Part shown: positions 51,451 to 61,294 of the stretch, in pieces
How positions within the stretch are numbered: the first letter of the stretch is position 1
How the letters are laid out: each line of letters starts with the position of its first letter
NCBI RefSeq assembly: GCF_003867015.1
Contig: NZ_CP032548.1
Location: 496,001-560,000, forward strand
Direction of reading: 5' to 3'
DNA length: 64,000 bases
Source: Tenacibaculum singaporense
GTDB taxonomy: Bacteria; Bacteroidota; Bacteroidia; Flavobacteriales; Flavobacteriaceae
Notes under the pieces: generated by a model
Told to the model about the DNA's origin: nothing
The model's input: the letters and a program-made list of their open reading frames with translations, nothing else
Databases searched by the model: none
Position numbers and translations under genes: made by a program

Positions 51451-54183
51451 TTATTTCTTCAAAAGTTTAGTTTTTAATAGCTTTTGACCGTCATTAACTT
51501 CAAGAATATATAATCCTGTTTTTAATTTTGAAACATTAATATTTGTAGCATCTAAAACTCCTGATTTAACTACTCTTCCTCTTGTGTCTACAATTCTAAA
51601 TGTAGTATCTTCTGCTAAAGAACTTAATTTAACATTTACAAAATCAATAGTAGGGTTTGGATATACCTCTAAGTTTTGAGTTGTTTCATTTCCTAATCTT
51701 TCTGCGTCTACAATATTATCTTCTCTTGCACTCGAAACAATGTTTACCGTATAATCCTCAACTTCACCATAACTAAATGTTTCACAAGCTGTTTGAGCAG
51801 CATCAAACTTCATTGAAACACGCATTCTTGTTGATCCTAATGTAGCTCCTGAAGGTACATTAACTGTTGATGTTAAGTTATTCGCACTTGATGAAGGTCC
51901 AGTTACAACTTTTTCACTACTTTCAAATGTTCCGTTTTGGTTAAAATCAATCCAAACTGACCAGTGTTCTGTATATGATGAACTCTTAAAGCCTGCGCTA
52001 ACAATCATTTGATTTGAGCTTCCTCTTGCTAAAGTTGCTACTTTTGAAGTAAAATTAGCATACCCTCCATTATCTCCAGTTGCATTCTTCATTCCTCCTA
52101 ACTCAACATTATCAATCCACTCATAAGATGAATTGCTTCCTTTAGAAGCACAATAAGATACTGAATTAGATAGTGTCGTTACATTTACTGTATTACTTGA
52201 TGCTGAAACATTCCCTGCTGCATCCTTAGCTTTTACTGAAAACGTATATACTGTTCCTGCTGTTAATCCTGTTACATTTGTTGTAGTTCCTGTTACTGAA
52301 CCCATTTTAGAAGCTCCTTGATATACATCATACCCTGTAACACCAACATTGTCAGTTGAAGCTGTCCAGCTTAATGTTAAAGAAGTTTGTGCTACACTAG
52401 CTGCTGTTAAGTTTACTGGTGCGGTTGGTGCTTGAGTATCTGCCTGTGTAGTACCAACTACCACTGTATAATCTTCTACCTCTCCATCAAAACTTGTCCC
52501 ACAAGATGTAGGATCTGAATTATATTTTCCTGAAATTCTCATTCTTGTACTTCCTAATTTCGCATTTGCAGGAACAACAATCGCTTTTGTAGGTAAAGCC
52601 CCATTAGAAACATTACTAATATTACCTAAATCATACGCTTCTCCACTATCTGTAAAATCTCCATCTTGGTTCCAGTCAATCCAAGCAAAAACATCAATTC
52701 TATAGTTTCCATCTGTATTTACTGATACCGTAAGATTTGTTGATGAAGATTGAGAAACGGTCGTACTTAAATTTGTAAAGTTTTCATATCCCTTATCTTT
52801 TGCTGTACCATCTGCATTATTTATAGTACCAAAAACCACTTTTGTTATTCCTGTTTCATAGGTAGTGTTTCCACTTGAAGTACAATATGAAATGGTTACT
52901 GATGGTGTTGTAAAGTTTACAGAAGCACTATAGTTTGAGTTTGTTGAAGAACATTTACTACGTACTTGTACTTCATATGAAGTAGAAGCTGATAATCCAC
53001 TTAAAGTTACAGAATTCGAAGAAGAGGCAACTGTTGTCCATGAAGAACTCGTTGTTGCTTTATATCTTACATCATATGTTGCTCCTGAAATAGTTGTCCA
53101 AGAAACTGTAGCTCCTGTAGCAGTAACTGAAGATGTATTTACACCTGTTGGCACTGTGACATTACAAACTGCTGGCGCATCTGCCTTATTAGATAGTGCT
53201 AATGAACGTCTTGCTCCTCCTGCTTCTAAAACAGCACGCATTCTGTTTTTTTGACCTAAAGTAAATAAGTTCATACATGCATCATCTGAGTAATCCATAT
53301 AATTTTGAACCATATCTTCTGTACCACAAGAAACATGTCCTGTTTTACAACCATAATTCGCAGCATCTGATTCTGGAGTATCTGCTACAAAATCATCAAC
53401 ACCACAACCACCGTCACCCCAAATATGACGTAAATTAAAAAAGTGACCTATTTCATGTGTGGTAGTTCTACCAAGGTTAAACGAAGGATTAAGCGTTCCT
53501 GTAGAACCAAAAGCATCATGAATCATTACCAAACCATCAGTAGAAGCATCTCCTCCTGGAAACTGTGCAAAACCTAAAATAGTTCTATCTCCTACAGGAC
53601 TTGTATTAGTCATTTTTGGAACAATCCACATATTCAAGTATTCAGTGGTATCCCATGGGTCAACTCCTCCCGATGCAGAACTTTTCATTGCGTTATACGC
53701 TTTATATTTTGTTCCCCAATCTGAGCTGCTTACTTGTTTTCTAGTAATTGCTGTAGTTGAGTTACCACTAGGGTCAATTTTAGCCATAGCGAACTCTATT
53801 TGAGTATCAGCTGCCTGTGCCCATTTATTTGTTTTATCCGTATTTTGTCTACGAAAATCCTTATTTAATACATCAATTTGTGAAAGAATTTGAGCATCAC
53901 TAATGTTGTTTGTCGAATTTGTGTATAAAACGTGTACTACTACAGGTATGGTAATAATCTCACCCTCTATTTTTCCTTGACGGTTTTCTAAATCTTGAAT
54001 TTTACTCAGAGTAAATTTTTCGATTTGATCCATACGGTTCTGAAGATTAGGATCTTTAGATTTTCTATACTCTAAATCTTCCATTACTCCACAAGTTCTT
54101 TTTACTTGCGTCTGATTTTGTTGAGAAAAGGCAGTAACTACCATAAACAAGCACACAAGTGCAAGGGTAATTTTTCGTTTCAT
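51451..54183 (-). CDS. Secreted M43 metalloprotease paralogue, T9SS cargo
   Basis: This 910-residue protein shares its architecture with the 898-residue neighbour: signal peptide, M43 domain with HEIGHFFNLRH at 243-253, FN3 (about 345-422), GEVED (430-577), FN3 (582-675), GEVED (678-815), T9SS sorting domain (about 830-910). Its first GEVED is different from the first GEVEDs of the other three genes (YETGITKVVFGTINNADG), while the rest is close. It is the first gene of the leftward cluster and has its own -7 box. A role in extracellular protein degradation is inferred. Confidence 0.94.
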   Translation of the reverse strand: MKRKITLALVCLFMVVTAFSQQNQTQVKRTCGVMEDLEYRKSKDPNLQNRMDQIEKFTLSKIQDLENRQGKIEGEIITIPVVVHVLYTNSTNNISDAQILSQIDVLNKDFRRQNTDKTNKWAQAADTQIEFAMAKIDPSGNSTTAITRKQVSSSDWGTKYKAYNAMKSSASGGVDPWDTTEYLNMWIVPKMTNTSPVGDRTILGFAQFPGGDASTDGLVMIHDAFGSTGTLNPSFNLGRTTTHEIGHFFNLRHIWGDGGCGVDDFVADTPESDAANYGCKTGHVSCGTEDMVQNYMDYSDDACMNLFTLGQKNRMRAVLEAGGARRSLALSNKADAPAVCNVTVPTGVNTSSVTATGATVSWTTISGATYDVRYKATTSSSWTTVASSSNSVTLSGLSASTSYEVQVRSKCSSTNSNYSASVNFTTPSVTISYCTSSGNTTYETGITKVVFGTINNADGTAKDKGYENFTNLSTTVSQSSSTNLTVSVNTDGNYRIDVFAWIDWNQDGDFTDSGEAYDLGNISNVSNGALPTKAIVVPANAKLGSTRMRISGKYNSDPTSCGTSFDGEVEDYTVVVGTTQADTQAPTAPVNLTAASVAQTSLTLSWTASTDNVGVTGYDVYQGASKMGSVTGTTTNVTGLTAGTVYTFSVKAKDAAGNVSASSNTVNVTTLSNSVSYCASKGSNSSYEWIDNVELGGMKNATGDNGGYANFTSKVATLARGSSNQMIVSAGFKSSSYTEHWSVWIDFNQNGTFESSEKVVTGPSSSANNLTSTVNVPSGATLGSTRMRVSMKFDAAQTACETFSYGEVEDYTVNIVSSAREDNIVDAERLGNETTQNLEVYPNPTIDFVNVKLSSLAEDTTFRIVDTRGRVVKSGVLDATNINVSKLKTGLYILEVNDGQKLLKTKLLKK

Positions 54184-54244
54184 TTTGAAGGGTTTTTAAT
54201 TAATTTTTTTAGTTTTTTTGCTTTCTTTCAATTAAAAGCGGGAG

Positions 54245-54252
54245 CAAATATA
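54245..54252 (-). promoter_or_regulatory. Promoter -7 box of the 910-residue protease gene
   Basis: The minus strand reads TATATTTG, about 62 bp before the start codon. The remaining gap to 54478 is very AT-rich and holds no ORF or clear hairpin. Confidence 0.5.
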
Positions 54253-54478
54253 TATTTTTATTAAGAAATCCATAATAAAAATTAAAAAACAATATATTTT
54301 TAACAATTATAAATGTTTTTATATAAGAAAAAAACACCTACTTAAACTGAATTATCTATTTCTTTTTACATTACTCAATACATAACTAATCTATTTATTA
54401 ACAGTTAGTTAAATTCTTGATTAGTTTTTAAGAATAAAATGAAAATATTAATTGTACTTTTATTAAAATTTATGATTA

Positions 54479-56140
54479 ATGCTAGAAGTTAAAAACTTAG
54501 AAATTTCCTTTAAAAACTCTCAGCCTGTTGTTCAACAGGTTTCTTTTAGTGTTGAAAAAAATAAAACACTAGGAATCGTAGGAGAAAGTGGTAGCGGAAA
54601 ATCAATAAGTTCTTTAGCTATTTTAGGATTACTTCCTAAAACTGCTACAATAAAAGGTAAGCTACTTTTTAACCAACAATCTTTGTTAGATTTTAATGAA
54701 CTAGATTTTCAAAAAATACGTGGTAACCAAATAGCCATGATTTTTCAAGAACCGATGATTTCTTTAAATCCAACTCTAACTTGTGGTATTCAAGTTGCTG
54801 AAATTTTACAACAACACACACAACTATCACATAATGAAATAAAAGAAGAAGTTATTTCCTTATTCTCAAAGGTAAAACTTCCCAGACCTGAAGCTATTTA
54901 CGATTCGTATCCTCATCAAATAAGTGGTGGACAAAAACAGCGTGTAATGATTGCCATGGCTATTGCATGTAAACCTCAACTTTTAATTGCTGATGAACCT
55001 ACCACAGCATTGGATGTAACAGTACAAAAAGAAATTATTTTACTATTAAAAGAACTACAACAAGAGTTTGAAATGGGAATTATTTTTATTTCACACGATT
55101 TAGCATTGGTTTCTGAAATTGCAGATTCTGTTGTGGTAATGCATAAGGGAAAAATAGTAGAAAAGGGAAGTGCTAATCATGTTTTTCTACACCCAAAAGA
55201 AAATTATACAAAAGCTTTAATCAACTCAAAACCAAATACAGAAAAACGATTAAAAACCCTACCTACGGTTAAAGATTTTATTAACGAAACTATAGACTCT
55301 ACAGTGTATACGGATGAAGAACGCACTGCTTTCCATCAAAAAATATATAATCGACATCCTTTATTAGAAATAATGAATTTACATAAAGATTTTATCAGCA
55401 ATGCTTCATGGTTTTCAAAACCAACTGTTGTAAAAGCGGTAAATGATGTTTCTTTTAAAATTTATGAAGGTGAAACTTTAGGACTAGTAGGAGAGAGCGG
55501 TTGTGGAAAAACCACTTTAAGCAGAACTATTTTACAACTAGAAAAAGCCACTTCGGGAAGCATTCTGTATAACGGAACAGATATTACCAAACTCTCGAGA
55601 AAAGACTTTAAAAAACTTCGAAAAGAAATTCAGATTATATTTCAAGACCCATTTTCTTCACTGAATCCCAGAGTTACAGTTGGTAATGCTATTTTAGAAC
55701 CTATGAAAGTTCATAACATTTTAAATTCTAATAAAGAACGAAAAGAATATGTGTGCAATTTATTAGAAAAAGTAGGTTTAGAGGCAACTCATTTTAATCG
55801 TTACCCACATGAATTTTCTGGCGGTCAACGTCAACGTATAGGAGTTGCTCGTGCCATAGCTTTACAGCCAAAACTAATTATTTGTGATGAATCTGTTTCT
55901 GCTCTGGACGTGTCTGTACAAGCTCAAGTGTTAAACTTATTGAATCAATTAAAATCAGAATTTAATTTTACTTACATATTCATTTCTCATGATTTATCTG
56001 TCGTAAAATATATGGCCGATCAATTAGTTGTAATGAACAAGGGTAGGATTGAAGAAATAGCTGATGCTGACGAAATTTACCAACATCCAAAGACAAAATA
56101 CACCCAAACATTAATAGAAGCTATACCAAAAGGACTATAA
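54479..56140 (+). CDS. Oligopeptide-type ABC transporter ATPase, two domains in one chain
   Basis: This 553-residue protein has two ATPase domains joined, as in YejF or fused DppD-DppF. Domain 1 (about 1-260) has Walker A GESGSGKS, signature ISGGQKQRV and Walker B LLIADEPTTALDVT. Domain 2 (about 295-553) has GESGCGKTT, FSGGQRQRIGVARAIAL and LIICDESVSALDVS. It powers import (or export) of peptides, with a permease encoded elsewhere. No membrane or binding-protein gene is adjacent. It is divergent from the protease cluster, which fits use of peptides released by those proteases, though this link is inferred. Confidence 0.92.
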   Translation: MLEVKNLEISFKNSQPVVQQVSFSVEKNKTLGIVGESGSGKSISSLAILGLLPKTATIKGKLLFNQQSLLDFNELDFQKIRGNQIAMIFQEPMISLNPTLTCGIQVAEILQQHTQLSHNEIKEEVISLFSKVKLPRPEAIYDSYPHQISGGQKQRVMIAMAIACKPQLLIADEPTTALDVTVQKEIILLLKELQQEFEMGIIFISHDLALVSEIADSVVVMHKGKIVEKGSANHVFLHPKENYTKALINSKPNTEKRLKTLPTVKDFINETIDSTVYTDEERTAFHQKIYNRHPLLEIMNLHKDFISNASWFSKPTVVKAVNDVSFKIYEGETLGLVGESGCGKTTLSRTILQLEKATSGSILYNGTDITKLSRKDFKKLRKEIQIIFQDPFSSLNPRVTVGNAILEPMKVHNILNSNKERKEYVCNLLEKVGLEATHFNRYPHEFSGGQRQRIGVARAIALQPKLIICDESVSALDVSVQAQVLNLLNQLKSEFNFTYIFISHDLSVVKYMADQLVVMNKGRIEEIADADEIYQHPKTKYTQTLIEAIPKGL

Positions 56141-56197
56141 CTTTTTTCACTGCGTTATTAATGGTATATTGCACCGTTAAAAACGAAAAGAAAGAAT

Positions 56198-57214
56198 ATG
56201 AAGATTATAGTACCAATGGCAGGAATTGGGTCTCGTTTAAGACCTCATACATTAACAACTCCTAAGCCATTAACAGTTATTGCTGGTAAATCAATTGTAC
56301 AACGATTAGTGGAAGATATCACTTCTGTTGTAGATCAACCTATCGAGGAAATTGCTTTTATAATTGGACCTGCTGCTAAAGGGTTTCCTGCAGACACAAA
56401 AGATAAATTAATAAAAATAGCCGAAAACTTAGGTGCAAAGGGTTCTGTATACGTGCAAGAAGAAGCATTAGGAACTGCTCACGCTATTTATTGTGCTAAA
56501 GAATCATTAGGTGGTTCTTGCGTAGTAGCTTTTGCTGATACGTTATTTAAGGCTGATTTTACATTAGATGCTAACGCTGACGGAGCTATTTGGGTGAAGC
56601 AAGTGGAAGATCCAAGCGCTTTTGGTGTAGTAAAATTAAAAGACGGATTTATTACTGATTTTGTTGAAAAACCAAAAGAGTTTGTCTCAGATTTAGCCAT
56701 TATTGGTATTTATTATTTTAAAGATGCTGATAAATTATTAGAAGAGATAAAATATTTAATTGATAACGATATCAGACCTTCTGGTGAATATCAATTAACA
56801 GAAGCTCTAGAAGCTTTAAAAGTAAAAGGAGCCAAGTTTATTCCTGGAAAAGTAAATACTTGGATGGATTGCGGTAAAAAAGACCCAACAGTAGATACCA
56901 ACAAACAAGTTTTAGGTTTTGAACAAGCAGACGGCAACAATTTAGTATCTGAAGACGTTGTATTAGAGAACGCTGAAATTATTCAACCTTGTTATGTTGG
57001 AAAAAATGTAGTGTTGAAAAACACTAAAATAGGCCCTTTTGTTTCAATTGGTGAAAACAGTGTTGTTGAAAACTCAACAATTACTAACTCTTTAATTCAA
57101 ACAAATGCTCATATTTCGAATGCCAATTTAGATAATGCTATGGTTGGTAACCATGCAAAATACAATGCTAATTATACATCGGTAAGTATAGGTGATTATA
57201 CAGAGCTTACATAA
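56198..57214 (+). CDS. Sugar-phosphate nucleotidyltransferase
   Basis: This 338-residue protein has the nucleotidyltransferase signature IVPMAGIGSRLRPHTLTTPKP at its N-terminus (GxGxRLxP...PK). The sugar-binding region has DTLFKADFTLDANADG and VEKPKEF. The C-terminal part has hexapeptide-like repeats (CYVGKNVVLKNTKIGPFVSI). It resembles RmlA or mannose-1-phosphate guanylyltransferase-like enzymes, making an NDP-sugar from a sugar-1-phosphate. Which sugar and nucleotide cannot be told. It leads an operon with TPR, DUF4292 and EnvC-like genes. Confidence 0.9.
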   Translation: MKIIVPMAGIGSRLRPHTLTTPKPLTVIAGKSIVQRLVEDITSVVDQPIEEIAFIIGPAAKGFPADTKDKLIKIAENLGAKGSVYVQEEALGTAHAIYCAKESLGGSCVVAFADTLFKADFTLDANADGAIWVKQVEDPSAFGVVKLKDGFITDFVEKPKEFVSDLAIIGIYYFKDADKLLEEIKYLIDNDIRPSGEYQLTEALEALKVKGAKFIPGKVNTWMDCGKKDPTVDTNKQVLGFEQADGNNLVSEDVVLENAEIIQPCYVGKNVVLKNTKIGPFVSIGENSVVENSTITNSLIQTNAHISNANLDNAMVGNHAKYNANYTSVSIGDYTELT

Positions 57215-58190
57215 AACCTCAATAGTAAAGAGAAGAGAGAAGAGAGAAAAAAACTTTTTTTCTAAAGTAATATTGTCTTTTTTCTTTCTTTTCTTTTCTC
57301 ACTTTCTAAACGCTCAAGATAGCATACCAGCATCAGTTAACATTGCTGAAAAAAACAATATTGAATTTCAACAATATTTTTTTAGAGCACTTTCAGACAA
57401 AGCTATTTTTAATTACCAAAAAGCTATACAAAATTTAGAAAAGTGTAACAGAATACTTCCAAACAACAAAACTGTTTTATTTGAGCTTTCTAAAAACTAT
57501 GAAAAGTTAGGTAGAAACCCTGAAGCTCTATCTTACATTGATTTAGCTTTAGAATTGGAACCTAATAATGTTTGGATGCTTGAACACAAAGTTTTTATTT
57601 TAAGAAAGTTAGCCAATTTTGATGATGCTATAATTGCGCAACAAAAAATAGCTGCAACAAACCCAAAGAAAAAACAGTTACTTGTTTTTTTACATCTCCA
57701 AAACAAAGATGTTACCTCTGCTAAAAAAGTATTGGCAGAGTTAAAAGAAGCTAAATTATTAAATGCCAGACTTCGTTCTATTGAAAGAAAAATAAATACT
57801 CGAAAAACAACTGAAGAGCAACCAACAAAAGTCACTGAAAACCTTGATCCTAAATCACTTTTTGAAAAAGAAAAATCTTATAATAATTTAAAAATGTTAC
57901 TAGATAAGTTGGCTGCAGACAATGATACTGACCTGTTAAAATATAGTGAACAAGGTTTAGCTCTTTTTCCTGCGCAACCTTTTGTATATTTAATGAACGG
58001 AAAAGCGTTTAATAACAATAAAGATTATAAAAAAGCATTAGAAACCTTACAGAACGGCATTGATTTTGTTATTGACAATAATGAAATAGAAGCTAAATTT
58101 TACTTAGAAATATCTAAAGCTTACCAAGGATTGAATGATGTCAAAAAAGCCAATTCCTATAAAAACAAAGCTGAAAAGATTTTAAAATAG
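57192..58190 (+). CDS. TPR protein with signal peptide
   Basis: This protein is about 332 residues from the GTG at 57192, which overlaps the nucleotidyltransferase gene by 23 bp. The true start may be later, since the first 24 residues are basic and GA-rich in the DNA (repeats of AGAGAAG at 57226-57250). A hydrophobic signal (VILSFFFLFFSHFLNAQ) follows. The mature part holds TPR-like helix pairs (ALSYIDLALELEPNNVWMLE, KALETLQNGIDFVIDN). TPR lipoprotein-like proteins with DUF4292 and EnvC neighbours are common in flavobacterial envelope operons. The function is unknown. Confidence 0.75.
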   Translation: MIIQSLHKTSIVKRREKREKNFFSKVILSFFFLFFSHFLNAQDSIPASVNIAEKNNIEFQQYFFRALSDKAIFNYQKAIQNLEKCNRILPNNKTVLFELSKNYEKLGRNPEALSYIDLALELEPNNVWMLEHKVFILRKLANFDDAIIAQQKIAATNPKKKQLLVFLHLQNKDVTSAKKVLAELKEAKLLNARLRSIERKINTRKTTEEQPTKVTENLDPKSLFEKEKSYNNLKMLLDKLAADNDTDLLKYSEQGLALFPAQPFVYLMNGKAFNNNKDYKKALETLQNGIDFVIDNNEIEAKFYLEISKAYQGLNDVKKANSYKNKAEKILK

Positions 58191-58210
58191 GTTTCGTTAG
58201 TATAAAATTT

Positions 58211-58978
58211 ATGAAATACACCACTTTATTACTTATATTATTTTTAGGTTTAACTTCATGTAAATCTACCAAAAACGTTACTGGTGATGTCGCTATTAAA
58301 GAATTATCAGCACGCAAAGTAGCAAAAAAGCATATTGCTACAAATTTTGACAAAAAAACGGTAGATGCTCGTTTAAAAGTTAATTACAAAAACAATAAAG
58401 AAAGTTTAGGTTTTTCAGTAAGAATGAAGATTAAAAAAGACGAAGTTATTTGGTTAAAAGGAACCAAAATCATCTCTATTTTTAAAGCTAAAATCACTCC
58501 TACAAAAGTTCAGTTTTACTCTCCTTATGAAAAAAGCTATTTTGATGGAGATTTTATGATGCTAAAAAAATTATTAGGAACCGATATTAATTTTAAACAG
58601 TTACAAAGCATGTTATTAGGAGAGGCGTTGATGGATGTAAAATCTGAACGTCAAGAAGTTCAAATTCAAGAAAAATCATATCAATTATCTCCTAAAAAAC
58701 AACCTACTTTATTCGACTTGTTTTTCTATGTAAACCCTAAACACTTTAAACTAAACAAGCAATTAATAGTAAACTCGTTAAAAGATCAACGTTTAGACAT
58801 TAGTTATCCAAAATATCATAAAAAAAACACTACTTTTTTTCCTGAAAAAATTAACATAAGAGCTAAAGAAAAAAATAAGTTTACTATTATTGATATTACA
58901 ACTCGTTCAGTAGAATATGACACTAAATTAAATGTAAGTTTTAATATTCCTAACGGATATAAAGAAATTCAATTATAA
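58211..58978 (+). CDS. DUF4292 family lipoprotein
   Basis: This 255-residue protein has a lipoprotein signal MKYTTLLLILFLGLTSCKS with the lipobox Cys at 17. The remainder is beta-rich (RLKVNYKNNKESLGFSVRMK, YFDGDFMMLKKLLG), as in DUF4292, a family distantly like outer-membrane lipoprotein carriers LolA/LolB. It may bind lipid or help assemble the outer membrane. It is 20 bp after the TPR gene and 2 bp before the EnvC-like gene, a conserved order in the family. Confidence 0.85.
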   Translation: MKYTTLLLILFLGLTSCKSTKNVTGDVAIKELSARKVAKKHIATNFDKKTVDARLKVNYKNNKESLGFSVRMKIKKDEVIWLKGTKIISIFKAKITPTKVQFYSPYEKSYFDGDFMMLKKLLGTDINFKQLQSMLLGEALMDVKSERQEVQIQEKSYQLSPKKQPTLFDLFFYVNPKHFKLNKQLIVNSLKDQRLDISYPKYHKKNTTFFPEKINIRAKEKNKFTIIDITTRSVEYDTKLNVSFNIPNGYKEIQL

Positions 58979-58980
58979 TT

Positions 58981-60198
58981 ATGAAGTACCCTGTTTTTTA
59001 CATCTCTTTTTTATGCCTGTTTTTTGTAGGAATTTCTTCTTTTGCTCAAAGTAGGAAAGAGCTTGAAAATAGGCGAAAGAAACTTAAAAATGAAATAGAG
59101 CAGGTTAATAATCTTTTATTCAAAACAAAGAAAAAAAAGAGCAGTGCTTTAGATGATTTAAAAGATTTAAACCAAAAAATTGGTGTTAGAGAACGCTTAA
59201 TAGAAACTATTGAATTAGAAACTAAGTTACTTTCAAAAGAAATTAAGTCTAACGAACAACAATTAAAAAAATACAACGACGAACTAGCTGAGTTAAAAAA
59301 TGACTACCGAGACATGGTAGTTAAATCTTATAAAAGTAAATCGCAACAGAGTAAAACCATGTTTTTATTATCTTCTGAAAGCTTTTACCAAGCCTATAAG
59401 CGCTTAAAGTACATGCAACAGTACAAAGATTACAGAAAAAAACAAGGAGAAGAAATTATCGTAAAAGCGAAAGAGGTAAAGCAATTAAACGATTCACTAA
59501 CTGCTCAAAAAAAATCAAAAGAAGCGTTACTTTCTGACGAGAAAAGTCAGAAAAAAGAAATTGAAGACGATAAGAAAAACCAAGAAAAACTCATCTCTAA
59601 AATTAAAAAAGAAGAAAAAAAATATAAAAGCGATTTACAGAAAAAGCAACGAGAAGAAAAAAGAATTGCTGCAAGAATTGATAAGTTAATTAGAGATGCT
59701 ATTGCTAAAGCAAACAAAGGCAAAAAAACTACAAAAGGTAAAACCAAAAGCTCTGGTTTTATTTTAAATGCCGAAGAAAAAGCTTTACTTGCTAATTTTG
59801 AACAAAATAGAGGTAATTTACCTTGGCCTGTTAAAGGTGTTATTACACGAAAATTTGGAGTACAACCACACCCAACATTTCCCGGAATTAGTATAAATAG
59901 TCACGGGTTATATATTGCTACCAAAGCAAATACTGATGTAAAAAGTATTTTTAACGGAAAAGTGCTAGTTATTCAATTACATTCTGATGGTCGAAAATCT
60001 GTATTAGTACAACACGGTAACTATATTTCTGCATACAATAAACTAAAAGAAGTGTATGTGAAAAAAGGAGATATAGTAAAAACTGGCGATAAATTAGGAA
60101 AGGTATTTACCAATAAAGTTACTGGTAAAACACAGCTTAGTTTTATGCTATACAAAAACAGAAATCGATTGAATCCTGCACAGTGGATTCGCTCATAA
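58981..60198 (+). CDS. EnvC-like murein hydrolase activator (LytM domain, degenerate)
   Basis: This 405-residue protein has a signal peptide (FYISFLCLFFVGISSFAQ), long coiled coils (about 24-270, Lys/Glu-rich) and a C-terminal LytM/M23 domain (about 285-405). The usual zinc ligands are absent: HGLYIATKANTD lacks the Asp of HxGxD, and the last ligand pair HxH is replaced by QLSFML. This is the pattern of EnvC, which does not cut but activates amidases at division sites. The gene follows the DUF4292 gene by 2 bp. Confidence 0.9.
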   Translation: MKYPVFYISFLCLFFVGISSFAQSRKELENRRKKLKNEIEQVNNLLFKTKKKKSSALDDLKDLNQKIGVRERLIETIELETKLLSKEIKSNEQQLKKYNDELAELKNDYRDMVVKSYKSKSQQSKTMFLLSSESFYQAYKRLKYMQQYKDYRKKQGEEIIVKAKEVKQLNDSLTAQKKSKEALLSDEKSQKKEIEDDKKNQEKLISKIKKEEKKYKSDLQKKQREEKRIAARIDKLIRDAIAKANKGKKTTKGKTKSSGFILNAEEKALLANFEQNRGNLPWPVKGVITRKFGVQPHPTFPGISINSHGLYIATKANTDVKSIFNGKVLVIQLHSDGRKSVLVQHGNYISAYNKLKEVYVKKGDIVKTGDKLGKVFTNKVTGKTQLSFMLYKNRNRLNPAQWIRS

Positions 60199-60253
60199 TA
60201 CCATTAAAAATAGTTATAAATTTTATTTTTAAATTGTAATCAAATTTAAACGT

Positions 60254-61288
60254 GTGAAAAACGCATCAAACTTTATTATTGTAACCGTAGCAATTATTGC
60301 AACATTGGTTATTGGAAAAGGAATTTTAATTCCATTTGTTTTTGCACTTATTTTTTGGTTTTTAACACGTGAAATTCGCAAAACCATCTACAAAATTCCT
60401 TTTGCCAAACGCTTTATTCCTTTTTGGCTAAGCAATGTATTTGTTTTTACATTTATCATCTTAGGGTTTGGCTTTGTTTCGGAAATAATTACCAACAGTA
60501 TTTCAAACCTAACCACTTCATACTCTAAATATGAACCGAATGTTGATGCTATTATAAAACGTTTAGATGCTTATTTTCATATCGACATTATCAAGTCGCT
60601 ACAATCAGTTATTGGAGATTTTGATTATGGCTCTGTTTTAGGCGATATAGCGAACGGAATTAGTAGTTTGCTAGGAAATACCTTTATGATTATTATTTAC
60701 GCCTTATTTATCTTCTTAGAGGAAAGTAATTTTAAAAAGAAGTTACAGAAGATGTTTATGAGCACTCAAAATAATCCTAAAAGCTTTCAAGTTATCTTAA
60801 AAAAGATTGAAGACTCAATTTCAAATTATTTACGACTAAAAACCTATGTAAGCTTATTAACCGGTATACTTAGTTATTTTGTATTGCTGTTAGTAGGTGT
60901 AGATGGAGCTCCGTTTTGGGCATTTCTTATCTTTTTATTGAATTATATACCTACTATAGGGTCGCTAATAGCAACTGCTTTTCCAGCCATATTTTGTTTA
61001 ATTCAGTTTGGAGAGTTTCCTCCTTTTTTAGTCATATTATTTGCTGTAGGTAGTATTCAGGTAGTAGTTGGTAATGTTGTAGAACCTAGAGTTTTTGGAA
61101 AGTCGCTAAATTTAAGTCCGCTAGTTACCATACTTTCTTTAGCTGTTTGGGGAGAAATTTGGGGAATTACTGGAATGATACTTTCAGTACCTATCACGGT
61201 AATTATGATTATTATCTTTTCACAATTTGATAAAACAAAAAACATTGCCATTCTCTTATCTGAAAGTGGCAATGTAGATGAAATATAA
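60254..61288 (+). CDS. AI-2E family (PerM-like) membrane transporter
   Basis: This 344-residue protein starts with GTG. There are about eight hydrophobic helices: a pair at 5-38, one at about 58-75, then after a soluble stretch several from 125 to 330. Family landmarks are the FWAFLIFLLNYIPTIGSLIATAFPAI segment and VVGNVVEPRVFGKSLNLSP near residue 280. Members export small molecules or signals, or act in cell-envelope ion balance. The substrate is unknown here. Confidence 0.87.
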   Translation: MKNASNFIIVTVAIIATLVIGKGILIPFVFALIFWFLTREIRKTIYKIPFAKRFIPFWLSNVFVFTFIILGFGFVSEIITNSISNLTTSYSKYEPNVDAIIKRLDAYFHIDIIKSLQSVIGDFDYGSVLGDIANGISSLLGNTFMIIIYALFIFLEESNFKKKLQKMFMSTQNNPKSFQVILKKIEDSISNYLRLKTYVSLLTGILSYFVLLLVGVDGAPFWAFLIFLLNYIPTIGSLIATAFPAIFCLIQFGEFPPFLVILFAVGSIQVVVGNVVEPRVFGKSLNLSPLVTILSLAVWGEIWGITGMILSVPITVIMIIIFSQFDKTKNIAILLSESGNVDEI

Positions 61289-61294
61289 ACTGTT

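Noticed and set aside
57226..57250. Purine-rich AGAGAAG repeats as a phase-variable tract
   Set aside because: Copies are imperfect and the true start of the TPR gene is uncertain, so a switch cannot be argued.
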